Source of the DNA: UBA4416 sp038327195
GTDB taxonomy: Bacteria; Bacteroidota; Bacteroidia; B-17B0; Aurantibacillaceae
Assembly: GCA_038327195.1 (NCBI GenBank)
Contig: JBBQKU010000008.1
Coordinates: 89,412 to 153,411 of the forward strand
Reading direction: 5' to 3'
DNA: 64,000 nt
Shown: in pieces, positions 1 to 9,755 of the stretch
How the letters are laid out: each line of letters starts with the position of its first letter
How positions within the stretch are numbered: the first letter of the stretch is position 1
Notes under the pieces: generated by a model
Told to the model about the DNA's origin: nothing
The model's input: only the letters and a program-made list of their open reading frames with translations
Databases searched by the model: none
Translations under genes and position numbers: made by a program

Positions 1-1
1 C

Positions 2-373
2 GAGAGCAAATCAGGCGGCCCACTTGTTCAGCATGCTTTACCGGTTTTGTTTGAATTGTATCATCAACATAAAATTTCTTTACAAGATATTGTCAAAAAG
101 ACTAGTCATAATGTAGCTGAAATTTATCGCATAAAAGATAGAGGTTATTTACGTGAAGGATATTATGCTGACATGGTTATTGTAGATTTAAATAAAAACT
201 GGATAGCGAGTGAAGAAACTATTTTATATAAATGTGGATGGTCTCCATTTACCGATTATAAATTCAAAAGCAAAATACTAAGAACTTTTGTAAATGGCGT
301 GCAGGTTTATTATAATGGAAATTTTAGTGATGCGATTTTCGGGAAACGTTTAAAGTTTAGCAAAGAAAGATAA
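2..373 (+). CDS. pyrC: Dihydroorotase, C-terminal part (5' truncated by window edge)
   Basis: The frame is open from the first bases of the window and ends in TAA, giving about 123 C-terminal residues of an amidohydrolase. The peptide opens with SGGPLVQHALP, the conserved segment near the end of class I-type dihydroorotases. It continues with the closing GYYADMVIVDL segment of the small beta-sandwich domain typical of the amidohydrolase superfamily. Dihydroorotase makes dihydroorotate from carbamoyl aspartate in pyrimidine synthesis in the cytoplasm. The metal ligands lie upstream of the window. An apparent TTG start at position 47 is only an internal leucine codon. The next gene, a bicarbonate transporter, follows after 39 bases. 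Other cyclic amidohydrolases are possible but fit less well. Confidence 0.8.
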   Translation, partial: ESKSGGPLVQHALPVLFELYHQHKISLQDIVKKTSHNVAEIYRIKDRGYLREGYYADMVIVDLNKNWIASEETILYKCGWSPFTDYKFKSKILRTFVNGVQVYYNGNFSDAIFGKRLKFSKER

Positions 374-412
374 TAACAAACAGAATAACCTATAAAAAAA
401 CAAACAACAATT

Positions 413-1375
413 ATGAATTTAGACTTATTGATTTCAAACATTACAAATCCCGCTTTCCTATTTTTTATTTTAGGAATCATAGCGGTAAAACTTAAAAGTG
501 ATTTAGAAATACCGCCAAATTCTTCCAAGTTTATTTCTTTGTACTTACTTTTTTCTATTGGATTCAAAGGAGGACAAGAACTTTCTCACGAGACATTTAG
601 CACAGAAATTTTATGGTCAATGTTATTCGGAATTGGAATTTCATTGTTGATTCCTTTTTACACGTTTTTTATTTTAAAACGTAAAATGAATATTTATGAT
701 GCTGGCGCAATTGCTGCAGCATACGGCTCAGTTAGTGCAGTTACTTTTGTTACGGCTGTTTCGTATTTAGATATTCAAAAATTGCAACTGCATGGGCATA
801 TGGTTGCTATTATGGCCTTAATGGAATCGCCAGCAATTATTGCAGGTTTAATATTGATGTCAATTTATAATAAAGAAGAAAGCAGTGGCACAAATAAATT
901 ATCTGTTATCAAGCATTCTTTTACTAATGGCAGTGTTCTTTTAATATTAGGTAGTTTGGTAATTGGTTTATTAGCTAATGCTAAACAAGCAGAAGGCATT
1001 AAACCATTTACTAATGATATGTTTAAAGGCTTTTTAGCAATTTTTTTATTGGATATGGGAATTACAAGTGGTCGAAAATTAAGCTCCTTTTTAAGTAATG
1101 GTTGGTTTCCCTTATTCTTTGCAATTGTAATTCCTCTTTTTAACGGATGTCTTGTAGCTCTTTTGAGTTCTATGATAACAGATGATGTAGCAAATCGATT
1201 TATGTTTGCTGTGTTAGCGGCGAGTGCCTCTTATATTGCCGTTCCAGCTGCTATGAAAATTGCTATCCCAAAAGCAAATCCAGGACTTTATTTACCAATG
1301 GCTTTAGCTGTTACTTTTCCATTAAATATTACTTTTGGAATGCCACTTTATCTTTATGTTTCTCAATTAATTTAG
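413..1375 (+). CDS. sbtA: SbtA-like sodium-dependent bicarbonate transporter
   Basis: This 320-residue, very hydrophobic protein has about ten membrane helices and matches the SbtA family (formerly DUF897). It starts MNLDLLISNITNPAFLFF and carries the glycine-rich GFKGGQEL segment near residue 50. A related LDMGITSGRKL segment lies near residue 215, consistent with the two inverted halves of this fold. Characterised SbtA proteins are Na+/HCO3- symporters of the inner membrane in cyanobacteria; the heterotrophic homologues are less studied. No SbtB (PII-like) partner gene is adjacent. The short gap after pyrC on the same strand suggests joint transcription, which would place bicarbonate supply beside pyrimidine synthesis (inference). 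Confidence 0.8.
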   Translation: MNLDLLISNITNPAFLFFILGIIAVKLKSDLEIPPNSSKFISLYLLFSIGFKGGQELSHETFSTEILWSMLFGIGISLLIPFYTFFILKRKMNIYDAGAIAAAYGSVSAVTFVTAVSYLDIQKLQLHGHMVAIMALMESPAIIAGLILMSIYNKEESSGTNKLSVIKHSFTNGSVLLILGSLVIGLLANAKQAEGIKPFTNDMFKGFLAIFLLDMGITSGRKLSSFLSNGWFPLFFAIVIPLFNGCLVALLSSMITDDVANRFMFAVLAASASYIAVPAAMKIAIPKANPGLYLPMALAVTFPLNITFGMPLYLYVSQLI

Positions 1376-1422
1376 AATAATGTGGGGTTAAATTTTAAAA
1401 AATAACATGAGTATCTATTAAT

Positions 1423-2586
1423 TTACCTCCAATTGTAATTATTAATAAATTGATAATCCTCAATCAGTTCTTTAATAAAACGTGGATCGTCTCTTAAAGC
1501 ATCAATTTCAATTTCGATATCTTTATTTTCGTAAGTCAAGGTTCGAAGTTCTAGTTTTATATGCCTTTCAATAAGTTTAGCGTTTAAAGCCCTTGGACTA
1601 ACAGTTAATTCAAAAGGAAATGCATAAGCCTTTTGTTTGATTGTTTTTTCTAATTCAGCAATTTTCGTTTTAATGATTGTCACAAATCTTTTTATTGAAG
1701 AATCATTTAAAGATATTTCATTAGAATTATTAGGAAGTAATTCATCAACTAATAATTTTATTCTTAAAATATCTGCAATGTCAGAATTATCTCGAGCATT
1801 AGATAATTCTTTCATTAAGTTTTCTTTTTTTAATCTAAGTTCTGGGTTTTGCTCTCTGTCTGGATGTATGAGTTTTGCTAATTCTTTAAATAATTTATTA
1901 ATATCGGTATTTAATAATTTTTCAACTTCAGCAATCTTCGCTTCTTTCTCTTGTTGCCCTTTCGATTTTGTTTTTTCTTTACGATTTCTAAAATAATCTT
2001 CAAAACCTTTGTCTTCCTGCTCTTGGTATTTACTATAAAACTCTTTATACTTTTCGTGATGGGCTTCTTGTTCTTCTTGTGTTTTAAAATCTTTATTACT
2101 TAAATCATCTAAGTCAATATCAAATCCATATTGATTTTTTATTTGTTCCTCAATGCGTTGCTTCTCCAATAAACGGTAGTTTCGTTCAGCAGTTGTTTCC
2201 AATTGTAACATGATGGCATAATAAAATGTTCGGTCATGCTCAATTTCATTTGAACAAATTTCTAAAATGCAAGTCTTTAAAATATGTTTTTGATTTTTAC
2301 TTAATCTAACTAAATCTTCTAAATAAATATCGCGCATCATTTCAGTGCGTAATGCTGTTAATTTTTTTTTATTTTCTAGTTCTGGATGTATTTGTTTTGA
2401 ATATTCTTTATTTGCAAACTGAACTAATTCATCCATTAAATCAGCTTGTTTAATGGCCGCTTTATGTTTTGCTAACGCATCATTAAAATCTTTTTGCGCT
2501 TTCGTGCTATTTGAATTTGAGCTTTTCCAAACCAGTTTATTATGATCTTCTGGTTCTAATTCTGGAAACAATGGGACGGTTGACAT
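1423..2586 (-). CDS. Coiled-coil protein with J-domain-like HPD motif, function unknown
   Basis: This is a 387-residue, highly charged, mostly helical soluble protein with no signal peptide or membrane segment. Residues 217-280 resemble a J domain: a helix ending in FKELAKLIHPD, with the HPD tripeptide at 241-243, followed by REQNPELRLKK and a helix. HPD is the motif by which DnaJ-type cochaperones stimulate Hsp70 ATPase. The flanks, residues 25-215 and 285-387, look like long coiled-coil helices. There is no zinc-finger or G/F-rich region, so it is not a canonical DnaJ. The ATG start is clear. It runs convergently to the transporter gene and stands 57 bases upstream of the stop of the OmpA-family gene. 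It may recruit Hsp70 to an unknown client; I do not recognise a named family. Confidence 0.6.
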   Translation of the reverse strand: MSTVPLFPELEPEDHNKLVWKSSNSNSTKAQKDFNDALAKHKAAIKQADLMDELVQFANKEYSKQIHPELENKKKLTALRTEMMRDIYLEDLVRLSKNQKHILKTCILEICSNEIEHDRTFYYAIMLQLETTAERNYRLLEKQRIEEQIKNQYGFDIDLDDLSNKDFKTQEEQEAHHEKYKEFYSKYQEQEDKGFEDYFRNRKEKTKSKGQQEKEAKIAEVEKLLNTDINKLFKELAKLIHPDREQNPELRLKKENLMKELSNARDNSDIADILRIKLLVDELLPNNSNEISLNDSSIKRFVTIIKTKIAELEKTIKQKAYAFPFELTVSPRALNAKLIERHIKLELRTLTYENKDIEIEIDALRDDPRFIKELIEDYQFINNYNWR

Positions 2587-2643
2587 TTCTAAAGAGTTGG
2601 TATAATAAAAGTAAATATACTCAGTGGAGTTTGAACTAAGTAA

Positions 2644-4602
2644 TTATTTCAAATAGCTTATGGCAATAATTTGAATTTTCCGTTCACTAGCAGCAAATGG
2701 ACTATAAACTGAATTCTTTGTGTCTTTCACATCATCACTTACTTTACTTACTGGTAATTCACCAATATCTTCATCAAAAAATTCAATCTTTCCTTCAGTT
2801 TCATTAATGTTGTTTATGTACTTTGTAAATATGCCGCTTTTATATTCAATAAAATAATTACGTAAACTACTAATTCTACGTTTTGCTAAATTCACATTAT
2901 AATCTGTACTTGCTAACGGACTACAATATCCTTTCATGGTTATTTTTACTTTTTCATTTCGTTTTAAAACAGATTCGAGTAAAAGCGCAAATTTTTCTAA
3001 GTCTTGCATACCTGCATCAACACTATCCTCAAAAAAGTTTAATATTCTATTTTCAGCATATTCTTTTTGTTCGCCTTCATTTCCTTTAGTGTATTCTGTA
3101 ATGTATTTGTTTTTTAATAACACATAATCATCATAGGTTTTTTTGTAATTCTTTTTTGTTACAATCACTTTTGTTTTTGGTTCAGGTTCATCATTATGAA
3201 AATACAAGGTTAACGGACATAATACTTTCATTTGGTTTATGATTTGTTCAGTTGTGTCAATTGGCATAGCGGGCTCTGTTAATGGAGGTATTGAGAAGCT
3301 ATAAATATCATTACAGCAACTTGGTTTATCTTCAAAATATGAACCAATTCGGTTTGAAGAAATATAAGCTTTGTCTTTTTTAGAATTTACGCTGTAATAA
3401 ATATCATTGTAACTACTATTAATTGGATAGCCTAAATTTTTCGGTTCGGTAAATTCATTATTTTTAAATTCAGATTTGAAAATATCAAAATTACCTAATC
3501 CTTTATGCCATGTGCTACTAAAATAAAGTGTATTTATTTCTTTTACATAAAAAGGTGTAATTTCATCTTCAATAGTATTTATTTTTTTACCAGCATTAAC
3601 AGGAATTTCATAAACTCCATTAGTATTTAAAATACTGTACCAAATATCCATTCCTCCTTCACCACCAGCACGGTTACTTGCAAAAAATAAAACTTCTTTA
3701 TTATTTATTTTTCCAATATTTGGCTGGGTGGTATTATTTCCATTTATATTAATGGGTGATGGTAGTTTTTTTAATTCAGTCCATTTACTATTAACGTAAT
3801 TAGATTCATAAATATCACAAGTATATTGCGACATATTTAATGCTTGGCAACGTGTTACAAATACTTTAGTAAAATCATCATTAAAACATGTGTTGGCATT
3901 ATGAATACCTTCTTTATTAAACAAACTATCTAGCTCAGTTGCTTTTTGACGTTTATTATTTATTTTATTTGATGTGTAAAGTTTATTAAAGCCAACACCT
4001 CTATCATCTGTTTTAGATTTATCTCTTAACGAGGAAAAATATAAAACGGTATCCACCTCAATTGGCGCATATTCGCTAACTCTACTGTTTACTGCACTGT
4101 CGAGATGTAATACTTTTGCTTCGACAGGGTTTTTAATTAATATTTGAGCTAAATCACATGCGTCAATTTCTTGCTTTGCCTTTAAACCCATTTGTTTTTT
4201 AATAGGATCTTTTGCAGTTCTATTTTTTTTGTAATACTTATCAAAATATTTTTTTGCCTCTTTGTATTTTCCTGTATTTTTTAAAAGGGTAGCAATATAA
4301 AACGGAACTTCTTTATAAACTTTTCCATTGTCTTTTTTATATATTTTTTGATACCAGCGTAATGCTGTTTCGTTATCATAATTTAAGCGCGAAGCATCTG
4401 CAAACAGTAATTGGTATTCAATTTTTGATGAATCTATTAATATAATTTGATTGTAAATTTGTGCAGCAGATGAAAAGTCTTTATTTCCATTAGCTTCAAT
4501 GCCTTGCTTTAAAAGTTGTTTAATTTTTTGAGCATTTATTTTCGAACTGAAAAATGAAAAGCAGACAAAGAGGATGAAAATTATTTTTTTAGAACACTTC
4601 AT
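2644..4602 (-). CDS. OmpA-family protein with TPR and PD40 propeller (T9SS-associated)
   Basis: The protein has about 652 residues. A signal peptide (MKCSKKIIFILF... ending FFSSKINA) precedes TPR-like helices (about 25-150), then PD40/WD40-like beta-propeller repeats (about 175-450, with repeats such as LFFASNRAGGEGGMDIW). A C-terminal OmpA-like domain that would bind peptidoglycan follows (about 535-650, with MKGYCSPLASTDYN and LAKRRISSLRNYF). I chose the ATG at 4602, two bases after the PorP stop codon, because the longer frame needs a TTG inside porP. This architecture recurs next to PorP/SprF genes and type B T9SS cargo in Bacteroidota, as here. It probably tethers an outer-membrane partner to the cell wall; that role is inferred from family context. 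Confidence 0.85.
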   Translation of the reverse strand: MKCSKKIIFILFVCFSFFSSKINAQKIKQLLKQGIEANGNKDFSSAAQIYNQIILIDSSKIEYQLLFADASRLNYDNETALRWYQKIYKKDNGKVYKEVPFYIATLLKNTGKYKEAKKYFDKYYKKNRTAKDPIKKQMGLKAKQEIDACDLAQILIKNPVEAKVLHLDSAVNSRVSEYAPIEVDTVLYFSSLRDKSKTDDRGVGFNKLYTSNKINNKRQKATELDSLFNKEGIHNANTCFNDDFTKVFVTRCQALNMSQYTCDIYESNYVNSKWTELKKLPSPININGNNTTQPNIGKINNKEVLFFASNRAGGEGGMDIWYSILNTNGVYEIPVNAGKKINTIEDEITPFYVKEINTLYFSSTWHKGLGNFDIFKSEFKNNEFTEPKNLGYPINSSYNDIYYSVNSKKDKAYISSNRIGSYFEDKPSCCNDIYSFSIPPLTEPAMPIDTTEQIINQMKVLCPLTLYFHNDEPEPKTKVIVTKKNYKKTYDDYVLLKNKYITEYTKGNEGEQKEYAENRILNFFEDSVDAGMQDLEKFALLLESVLKRNEKVKITMKGYCSPLASTDYNVNLAKRRISSLRNYFIEYKSGIFTKYINNINETEGKIEFFDEDIGELPVSKVSDDVKDTKNSVYSPFAASERKIQIIAISYLK

Positions 4603-4604
4603 GC

Positions 4605-5651
4605 TTACATGTATATTGGACAAACTCTTGTTTTAGGTACAAATGATTTTGGTTTGGCGTAAATGTAAATAAATGAAATTTCGAAACCACCTCTTCCATT
4701 TGTGGCACGTTTAAATTGAGAATAATTATAATCATAAGATGCTTGCAAGCGCATATTATTATGTTGCAAACCTACAGTTGTAATAAATGCATCTCCTAAG
4801 CGTGATAATATTCCTACATTAAATACTGTATTTGTTTTTGGTTCAATGGTGTAATAGTATGATAAGCCAACTAGGTTTTCTCTAAATTTTTGTTGTTGAT
4901 TGGCGTAGTATTCAAATTGAATATTTGAAATATTTGAAAAACTATATTTTAATAATAATGATTCACTATGTTTTGTCCTTAAAACTATATTGCTTGTATT
5001 GTAAAACGAAATATTTGGCTTATTAATATGATTGATTGCGTAACCAACTGTTGCAGTAAAATTTTGATTAAACTTTTTTTGAACAACTGTTCCTAAACCT
5101 AAATCTGCGTATGTTTTGGATTGTTTAGGAAACAACTCTCCATTTGATAATCCGGCATTGTATGCATCGCCATCCCATTGTTTATCAAACGATAATTTAT
5201 TTACATCCACACTTATATTACTAACGCCAGCTAGAACGCCAATGCCAATAATTAATCCCGAATCTTTTTTAAAGGATATTTTATGGTTTATAGGAATTTT
5301 AACTTCATTAATTTTATAATGACCATCACCAGATGCATCGTGATTAAAAATAATCCCGACAGCTTCATCTGTTTTTTTTATGTATGATTTTTGTAAATTA
5401 AAGTCTGCCCCAAAACTAAAGGTATTGTAAGGTACTTGCACACTTTTCCATTGGTTACGGTAATTTAAAATTAAACGACCATCACCATCAAACATACCAG
5501 CGTTTGCAGGATTTAAATTAAGAGGCGACATATTCCAATTTGAAAAATGAATATCTTGAGCTGAGGCAGTTTTAAATAAACCAAAACATACCAATGCCAT
5601 AAAACAAATTGTTTTACAGCGAATGAGATATGATTTAATTTTAAAATTCAT
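4605..5651 (-). CDS. PorP/SprF family outer membrane protein
   Basis: This 348-residue protein has a signal peptide ending in TASAQ and a mature start DIHFSNWNMSPLNLNPANAG, the hallmark of PorP/SprF proteins (the residues around QDxxFS and NPAxxG). The rest alternates in beta-barrel fashion. Family members sit in the outer membrane and attach T9SS cargo carrying a type B C-terminal domain; SprF is needed for SprB secretion in Flavobacterium johnsoniae. Its start lies one base after the stop of the large type B cargo gene, and its stop lies two bases before the OmpA-family start. The three form one operon transcribed from about 9.7 kb. The cargo is therefore very probably its dedicated substrate. 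Confidence 0.88.
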   Translation of the reverse strand: MNFKIKSYLIRCKTICFMALVCFGLFKTASAQDIHFSNWNMSPLNLNPANAGMFDGDGRLILNYRNQWKSVQVPYNTFSFGADFNLQKSYIKKTDEAVGIIFNHDASGDGHYKINEVKIPINHKISFKKDSGLIIGIGVLAGVSNISVDVNKLSFDKQWDGDAYNAGLSNGELFPKQSKTYADLGLGTVVQKKFNQNFTATVGYAINHINKPNISFYNTSNIVLRTKHSESLLLKYSFSNISNIQFEYYANQQQKFRENLVGLSYYYTIEPKTNTVFNVGILSRLGDAFITTVGLQHNNMRLQASYDYNYSQFKRATNGRGGFEISFIYIYAKPKSFVPKTRVCPIYM

Positions 5652-5652
5652 C

Positions 5653-8600
5653 TTAATTCATTAATGTGATATTTCCTTTTTTAAATGATTCTTGGCCGTT
5701 GTTACATTTAAACGTCATGTAATAACCATAAACGCCTTGATCTAATTTTTTTCCTTTATAATAACCATCCCAACCTTTTCTAACATCATTGGTTTCAAAT
5801 AATTTTTCTCCCCAACGATCGTAAATAGTTAAGTATACTTCAGTTAAAAAATTACTTCGGATATAAAGCATATCATTATTACCATCCCCATTAGGAGTAA
5901 AACCTGTTGGTAAAAAAACAACACCTTCATTACAAGCATCTGTAATTATTTCAATATATATTGACTTGAGTAAATGTTGGCAACCATTAGCATCAGTAAA
6001 GTAAACAGTATATGTTCCTGTTTTTACAGGGGTAATAACAAAACTATTACCTCCAATATTTGTCATTGGTATATTTGGAGAAATGGTTACAGTTCCAGTA
6101 TATGTGAATCCAGTAAGTGTAACGGTTACGGTTTGTCCTAAAGTTAGAGTATTGGATGATACGGAAATTGAAGCACTGTTATATGAAAATGGATATATTG
6201 TAACCGTAGTTGTTAAATTGCTTTTACATGTGTCTGTTCCTAAAATTGTACTTATAGTAACAGTATATATAGTTGTTGTTCCTACATAACACGATGGATT
6301 TGAAATATTTGGATTCGTTAATCCTGTAGTTGGATTCCATGAATATAATACACCACCACTTGCATTTAATTTCACTGTGTCTGGCTCACATTTATTAATA
6401 GCAGCATTTACCGCAACTGGAGTAAACCCAGATAATGTAAAAATATTTTCACTGGTGTCTTTACATCCGAAGCTATTGGTAGCAATAAGCGACACTGTAT
6501 AAGTTCCAGGAGAACCATAATAATAGGTGGGGCTTTGTGTTGCTGAAGAATTGCCATCACCAAAGTTCCATTGCCACGCTGTTGGCGAAGCAAAAGAAGC
6601 ATCTGTAAAAAACACATTATTATTACAGGCACCAATCGTATAAGTAAATGCTGATGTTATTTTAGGATATACTGTTACTGAGGTAGTTAATGTTTTGACA
6701 CATGTTTTGCCTAACAAACTGATTTGTGATGTTGTAACTGTGTATACAATACTAGCTGTGGTTGTGCAAATTGGATTTAAGATTAATGGATTTGATAAAC
6801 CTATGGTTGGTTGCCAAACACAGGATGTTGCTCCCGTTACTAAAAGTGAAACGCTTTGATACGAACATTTCGATACAGGTACATTTATTTTTAAAGAGTC
6901 AACAGGCACTAAAATTATTTTTGTTGTTGAATCTTTACATCCAAATGCGTTTTGAGTTACAAGTTTTACAGTATAAGTTCCTGCTGATAAAAAAGAATGT
7001 GAGGTGCTATATGTTGTTGCTGTTAAGGCAGAATTAATATACCATTTACTAGGAGTGCCAACTGGAAGTGTATTATTAATAAATGACACGTTATTTGAAC
7101 ACGAATCAACTGTTGCTGTAAAACTTGCAACTGGCTTCGGATAAATAGTTACAACTACTTTTGCTGTATCATATAGGTTATTACAAATAGAAGTCTTTAC
7201 ATATAAATTTACAGTATAAGTTCCTGCCGCAGTAAATGTTTTAGTTGGATTTAAAATAATAGAGGTTGTGTCTGTACTGCCAAAATCCCATAAATACGAA
7301 TGGCCTGGCGTGCTCGAATTTGTAAATGTAATAGTAGCAGGGGCACAGCCAGATAAAAGACTAGTTGAAATATTTGCAGTTGCTGTATTTAGTTGAAAAT
7401 CAATTTTGAAAACGCCATTGTTGCAATTACTATTGTGATTAACGTTTGTTCCTGTGTTTGGCCAAGCACCCGGTGTAACAGGAAAGTCATCATTACCACC
7501 ACAACCAGCACAAACAGATTGATAAATAATTCCTCGCTTATCAAAACGACTTGTTCCACCATCCACATGTTCGTGACTCAATGCTCCTCCAAAATAACTT
7601 CCAAATAATAAACTTGTCATATTTGGAGCAAGCACCATTAAATAAAAATTGTAACCATCGGTTGTTGATTGAATAGCAGATGCGGTAATTGGCATTCCAA
7701 CAGTAGGACTTAAAAAAATAATATTTCCACCCCAGCCAGATAAATAAATATTTCCAGCACAGTCAACTGAAAAAGCAGATGGCGAAATGTTAATATTCCC
7801 TGACCCATTTCCGAAAATGGTAGAGGCTAATAATGTATTGAGTTGCGGTGTAAACTTTTGGATATACTGTTTACTATTTGCTATAGAGTATACACCTGCA
7901 GTTACAGGCATAACGCCAAGTGATTGACCATAGATGTATGCATTTTGACTATTATCTAATTGAACAAAATAACTTTGATCATAATTATTTGTTCCTATAT
8001 AAGTAGCATGCATAATATATGCGCCCGTATTTTTAATTTTACAGAGATAGCCATCACATTTCCCTCCTCCATATATGGTTTTGTAACTTCCTGTCGTTAC
8101 TGGAAAATTAGAACTTCTTGTTCCTCCAGTAATATAAATATTTAATGTATCATCAAGGGCAAGCGCATAACCAGCATCATTGTCACTTCCACCAATAAAT
8201 GTACTAAATACTAATCCGCTTAAAGTAGGATTAAATTTAACTAAAACTGCATCTTGTCTTCCGCCTAAAGTATTATCTAAAGCGCTCACTGTAGGGAAAT
8301 CAGCAGATTTAGTACTACTTATAATATAAATATTTAATGATTGGTCAATTTGGATTTCCCCACGGTATTGATCACCATAATTATATTGTAGCGAATCAGG
8401 TGGGTATTCTGTAATTGGTCCGTAAGGAGTTGCAAACGTTGTTATAACATTGTTGTAATTGATACCGTCGTTTTCAGTACCGCCAATAAATGTAGATGCC
8501 ATTAAAATGTTTCCATTGGCATTTAGTTTTGACACGTAAATATCTGTTCCACCAGGAAAATTAGTCCCATTAAATACAAAATTAATGGCCGTTCCTCCAT

Positions 8601-9687
8601 TAAATGTTGCGTCAAAACAGCCTACAGTTGTTGGAAAATCACTTGACCCGGTTGCGCCATATAAACAAAGGTTATCGTTTTTATCAACAATTAAACTAGT
8701 AACTATTTCTGACGAATTTGCACCTCCTAAATAAGTTGAATATTTTAAAAATGTTCCTGTTGAATCATATTTTGTTATGACAACATCAGTTCCCGAAAAT
8801 CCATTATATGTAATATCGTAAGCGCCAACAGTTGTTGGATAGCCTATAGCGAATGCTGTTCCTCCAGTATATAAACATCCTCGCGAATCATATGTCGCAG
8901 TCATCCCAAAATTATCGGCAGTACTTCCGCTTGAGGCAGCAAACACTAATAAAGGATCAATCACTAACTCAATATTATGATTATAATCTTTTAATAATTT
9001 AAAGGATACGGTATTGTTTTCTAAAATAAATTTTGAAGGGATTTCGATGGTGTCTCCTTCAATCACTTGATATACAAAAGGTTTTTCTTCAATAGATTCA
9101 CTTACAGTTGTTGAAACATAAAGAGCACCATTTTTTAATTTAATTTTTTCAACGTCATTGTATTTTATTTTAATATCATTTGGATCCCCGTTTGGTTTAA
9201 CTATAAAATTATATTTTAAAGATTGATTTCCCCCAATATATAAGGCGTTAATGTTATTATATAAATTCTTAATGATAAGTTCAGAATAATGATGAACGTT
9301 CTGGGTCCAAGAACTTTGGTTTTTTCCAACAAAATAATTTTCATAGTCAGAATACTCATTTTGAGAAATAATTTGTGGAGAAGTATTTGATCCTATAAAA
9401 TTTACATTATAAGAATGAAATTTAAATTTTGTTTCACTGGTTCTTCCAAGATGCTTTGCCGCATAAAAATCTTTATCATATAAATGGAAGGTAAGCTGAC
9501 CAGATTTTTCAACAAATAATGCTCCACCGTCTAACTGAGCTCTGAACGCAATTTTGTTTTCCCACTGATTTTTGTTTTCAGTAAATCTGACGTAAGTCTG
9601 TGCCTTAACCTTAGGTTTTTTAATAGATTGAGCTTTTCCTAAAAAAAAGGAAAAAACTAAAATAAATATTAAAAATATTTTGTCCAC
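5653..9687 (-). CDS. Large T9SS type B cargo: DUF7948-like, SBBP propeller, PKD repeats
   Basis: This 1344-residue secreted protein has a signal peptide (MDKIFLIFILVFSFFLGKAQ). An N-terminal domain (about 30-235, starting FTENKNQWENKIAFRA) resembles DUF7948. SBBP-type propeller repeats follow (about 245-730, repeated STYLGG/STFIGGSDND motifs). PKD-like domains occupy about 770-1240 (YLWDFGSTDTT, WQWNFGDGNSSATQSPTY). The gliding-motility-associated C-terminal domain (type B, about 1262-1344) has FTPNGDGNND, YDRWGEKLFE and GVYGYYM. The start is GTG, because a TAA stop immediately precedes it. The protein should cross the outer membrane through T9SS and be surface-held, perhaps as an adhesin. 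It is the first gene of the operon with PorP/SprF and OmpA partners. The substrate it binds is unknown. Confidence 0.88.
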   Translation of the reverse strand: MDKIFLIFILVFSFFLGKAQSIKKPKVKAQTYVRFTENKNQWENKIAFRAQLDGGALFVEKSGQLTFHLYDKDFYAAKHLGRTSETKFKFHSYNVNFIGSNTSPQIISQNEYSDYENYFVGKNQSSWTQNVHHYSELIIKNLYNNINALYIGGNQSLKYNFIVKPNGDPNDIKIKYNDVEKIKLKNGALYVSTTVSESIEEKPFVYQVIEGDTIEIPSKFILENNTVSFKLLKDYNHNIELVIDPLLVFAASSGSTADNFGMTATYDSRGCLYTGGTAFAIGYPTTVGAYDITYNGFSGTDVVITKYDSTGTFLKYSTYLGGANSSEIVTSLIVDKNDNLCLYGATGSSDFPTTVGCFDATFNGGTAINFVFNGTNFPGGTDIYVSKLNANGNILMASTFIGGTENDGINYNNVITTFATPYGPITEYPPDSLQYNYGDQYRGEIQIDQSLNIYIISSTKSADFPTVSALDNTLGGRQDAVLVKFNPTLSGLVFSTFIGGSDNDAGYALALDDTLNIYITGGTRSSNFPVTTGSYKTIYGGGKCDGYLCKIKNTGAYIMHATYIGTNNYDQSYFVQLDNSQNAYIYGQSLGVMPVTAGVYSIANSKQYIQKFTPQLNTLLASTIFGNGSGNINISPSAFSVDCAGNIYLSGWGGNIIFLSPTVGMPITASAIQSTTDGYNFYLMVLAPNMTSLLFGSYFGGALSHEHVDGGTSRFDKRGIIYQSVCAGCGGNDDFPVTPGAWPNTGTNVNHNSNCNNGVFKIDFQLNTATANISTSLLSGCAPATITFTNSSTPGHSYLWDFGSTDTTSIILNPTKTFTAAGTYTVNLYVKTSICNNLYDTAKVVVTIYPKPVASFTATVDSCSNNVSFINNTLPVGTPSKWYINSALTATTYSTSHSFLSAGTYTVKLVTQNAFGCKDSTTKIILVPVDSLKINVPVSKCSYQSVSLLVTGATSCVWQPTIGLSNPLILNPICTTTASIVYTVTTSQISLLGKTCVKTLTTSVTVYPKITSAFTYTIGACNNNVFFTDASFASPTAWQWNFGDGNSSATQSPTYYYGSPGTYTVSLIATNSFGCKDTSENIFTLSGFTPVAVNAAINKCEPDTVKLNASGGVLYSWNPTTGLTNPNISNPSCYVGTTTIYTVTISTILGTDTCKSNLTTTVTIYPFSYNSASISVSSNTLTLGQTVTVTLTGFTYTGTVTISPNIPMTNIGGNSFVITPVKTGTYTVYFTDANGCQHLLKSIYIEIITDACNEGVVFLPTGFTPNGDGNNDMLYIRSNFLTEVYLTIYDRWGEKLFETNDVRKGWDGYYKGKKLDQGVYGYYMTFKCNNGQESFKKGNITLMN

Positions 9688-9706
9688 TTAAGTAAATATA
9701 AATAAA

Positions 9707-9735
9707 AAAGCTCAGAAAGTAAATCCCTGAGCTTT
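9707..9735 (-). terminator. Intrinsic terminator after DUF6341-like gene
   Basis: An inverted repeat, AAAGCTCAG / CTGAGCTTT, has an 11-12 base loop. On the minus strand a T-run (TTTTTTATTTATA) follows. It lies just past the stop of the small membrane protein gene (9756) and would separate it from the T9SS operon starting at 9687. Confidence 0.65.
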
Positions 9736-9755
9736 AAATTATTAAAAAAATATAG

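Noticed and set aside
6408..6635. Small frames within the large type B cargo gene
   Set aside because: These are out-of-frame readings of repeated PKD DNA; no signals or domains support them.
5653..9687. Internal repeats of the large cargo gene as CRISPR-like or tandem DNA repeats
   Set aside because: The periodicity is at the protein level (SBBP and PKD units) with diverged DNA, not regularly spaced identical repeats.
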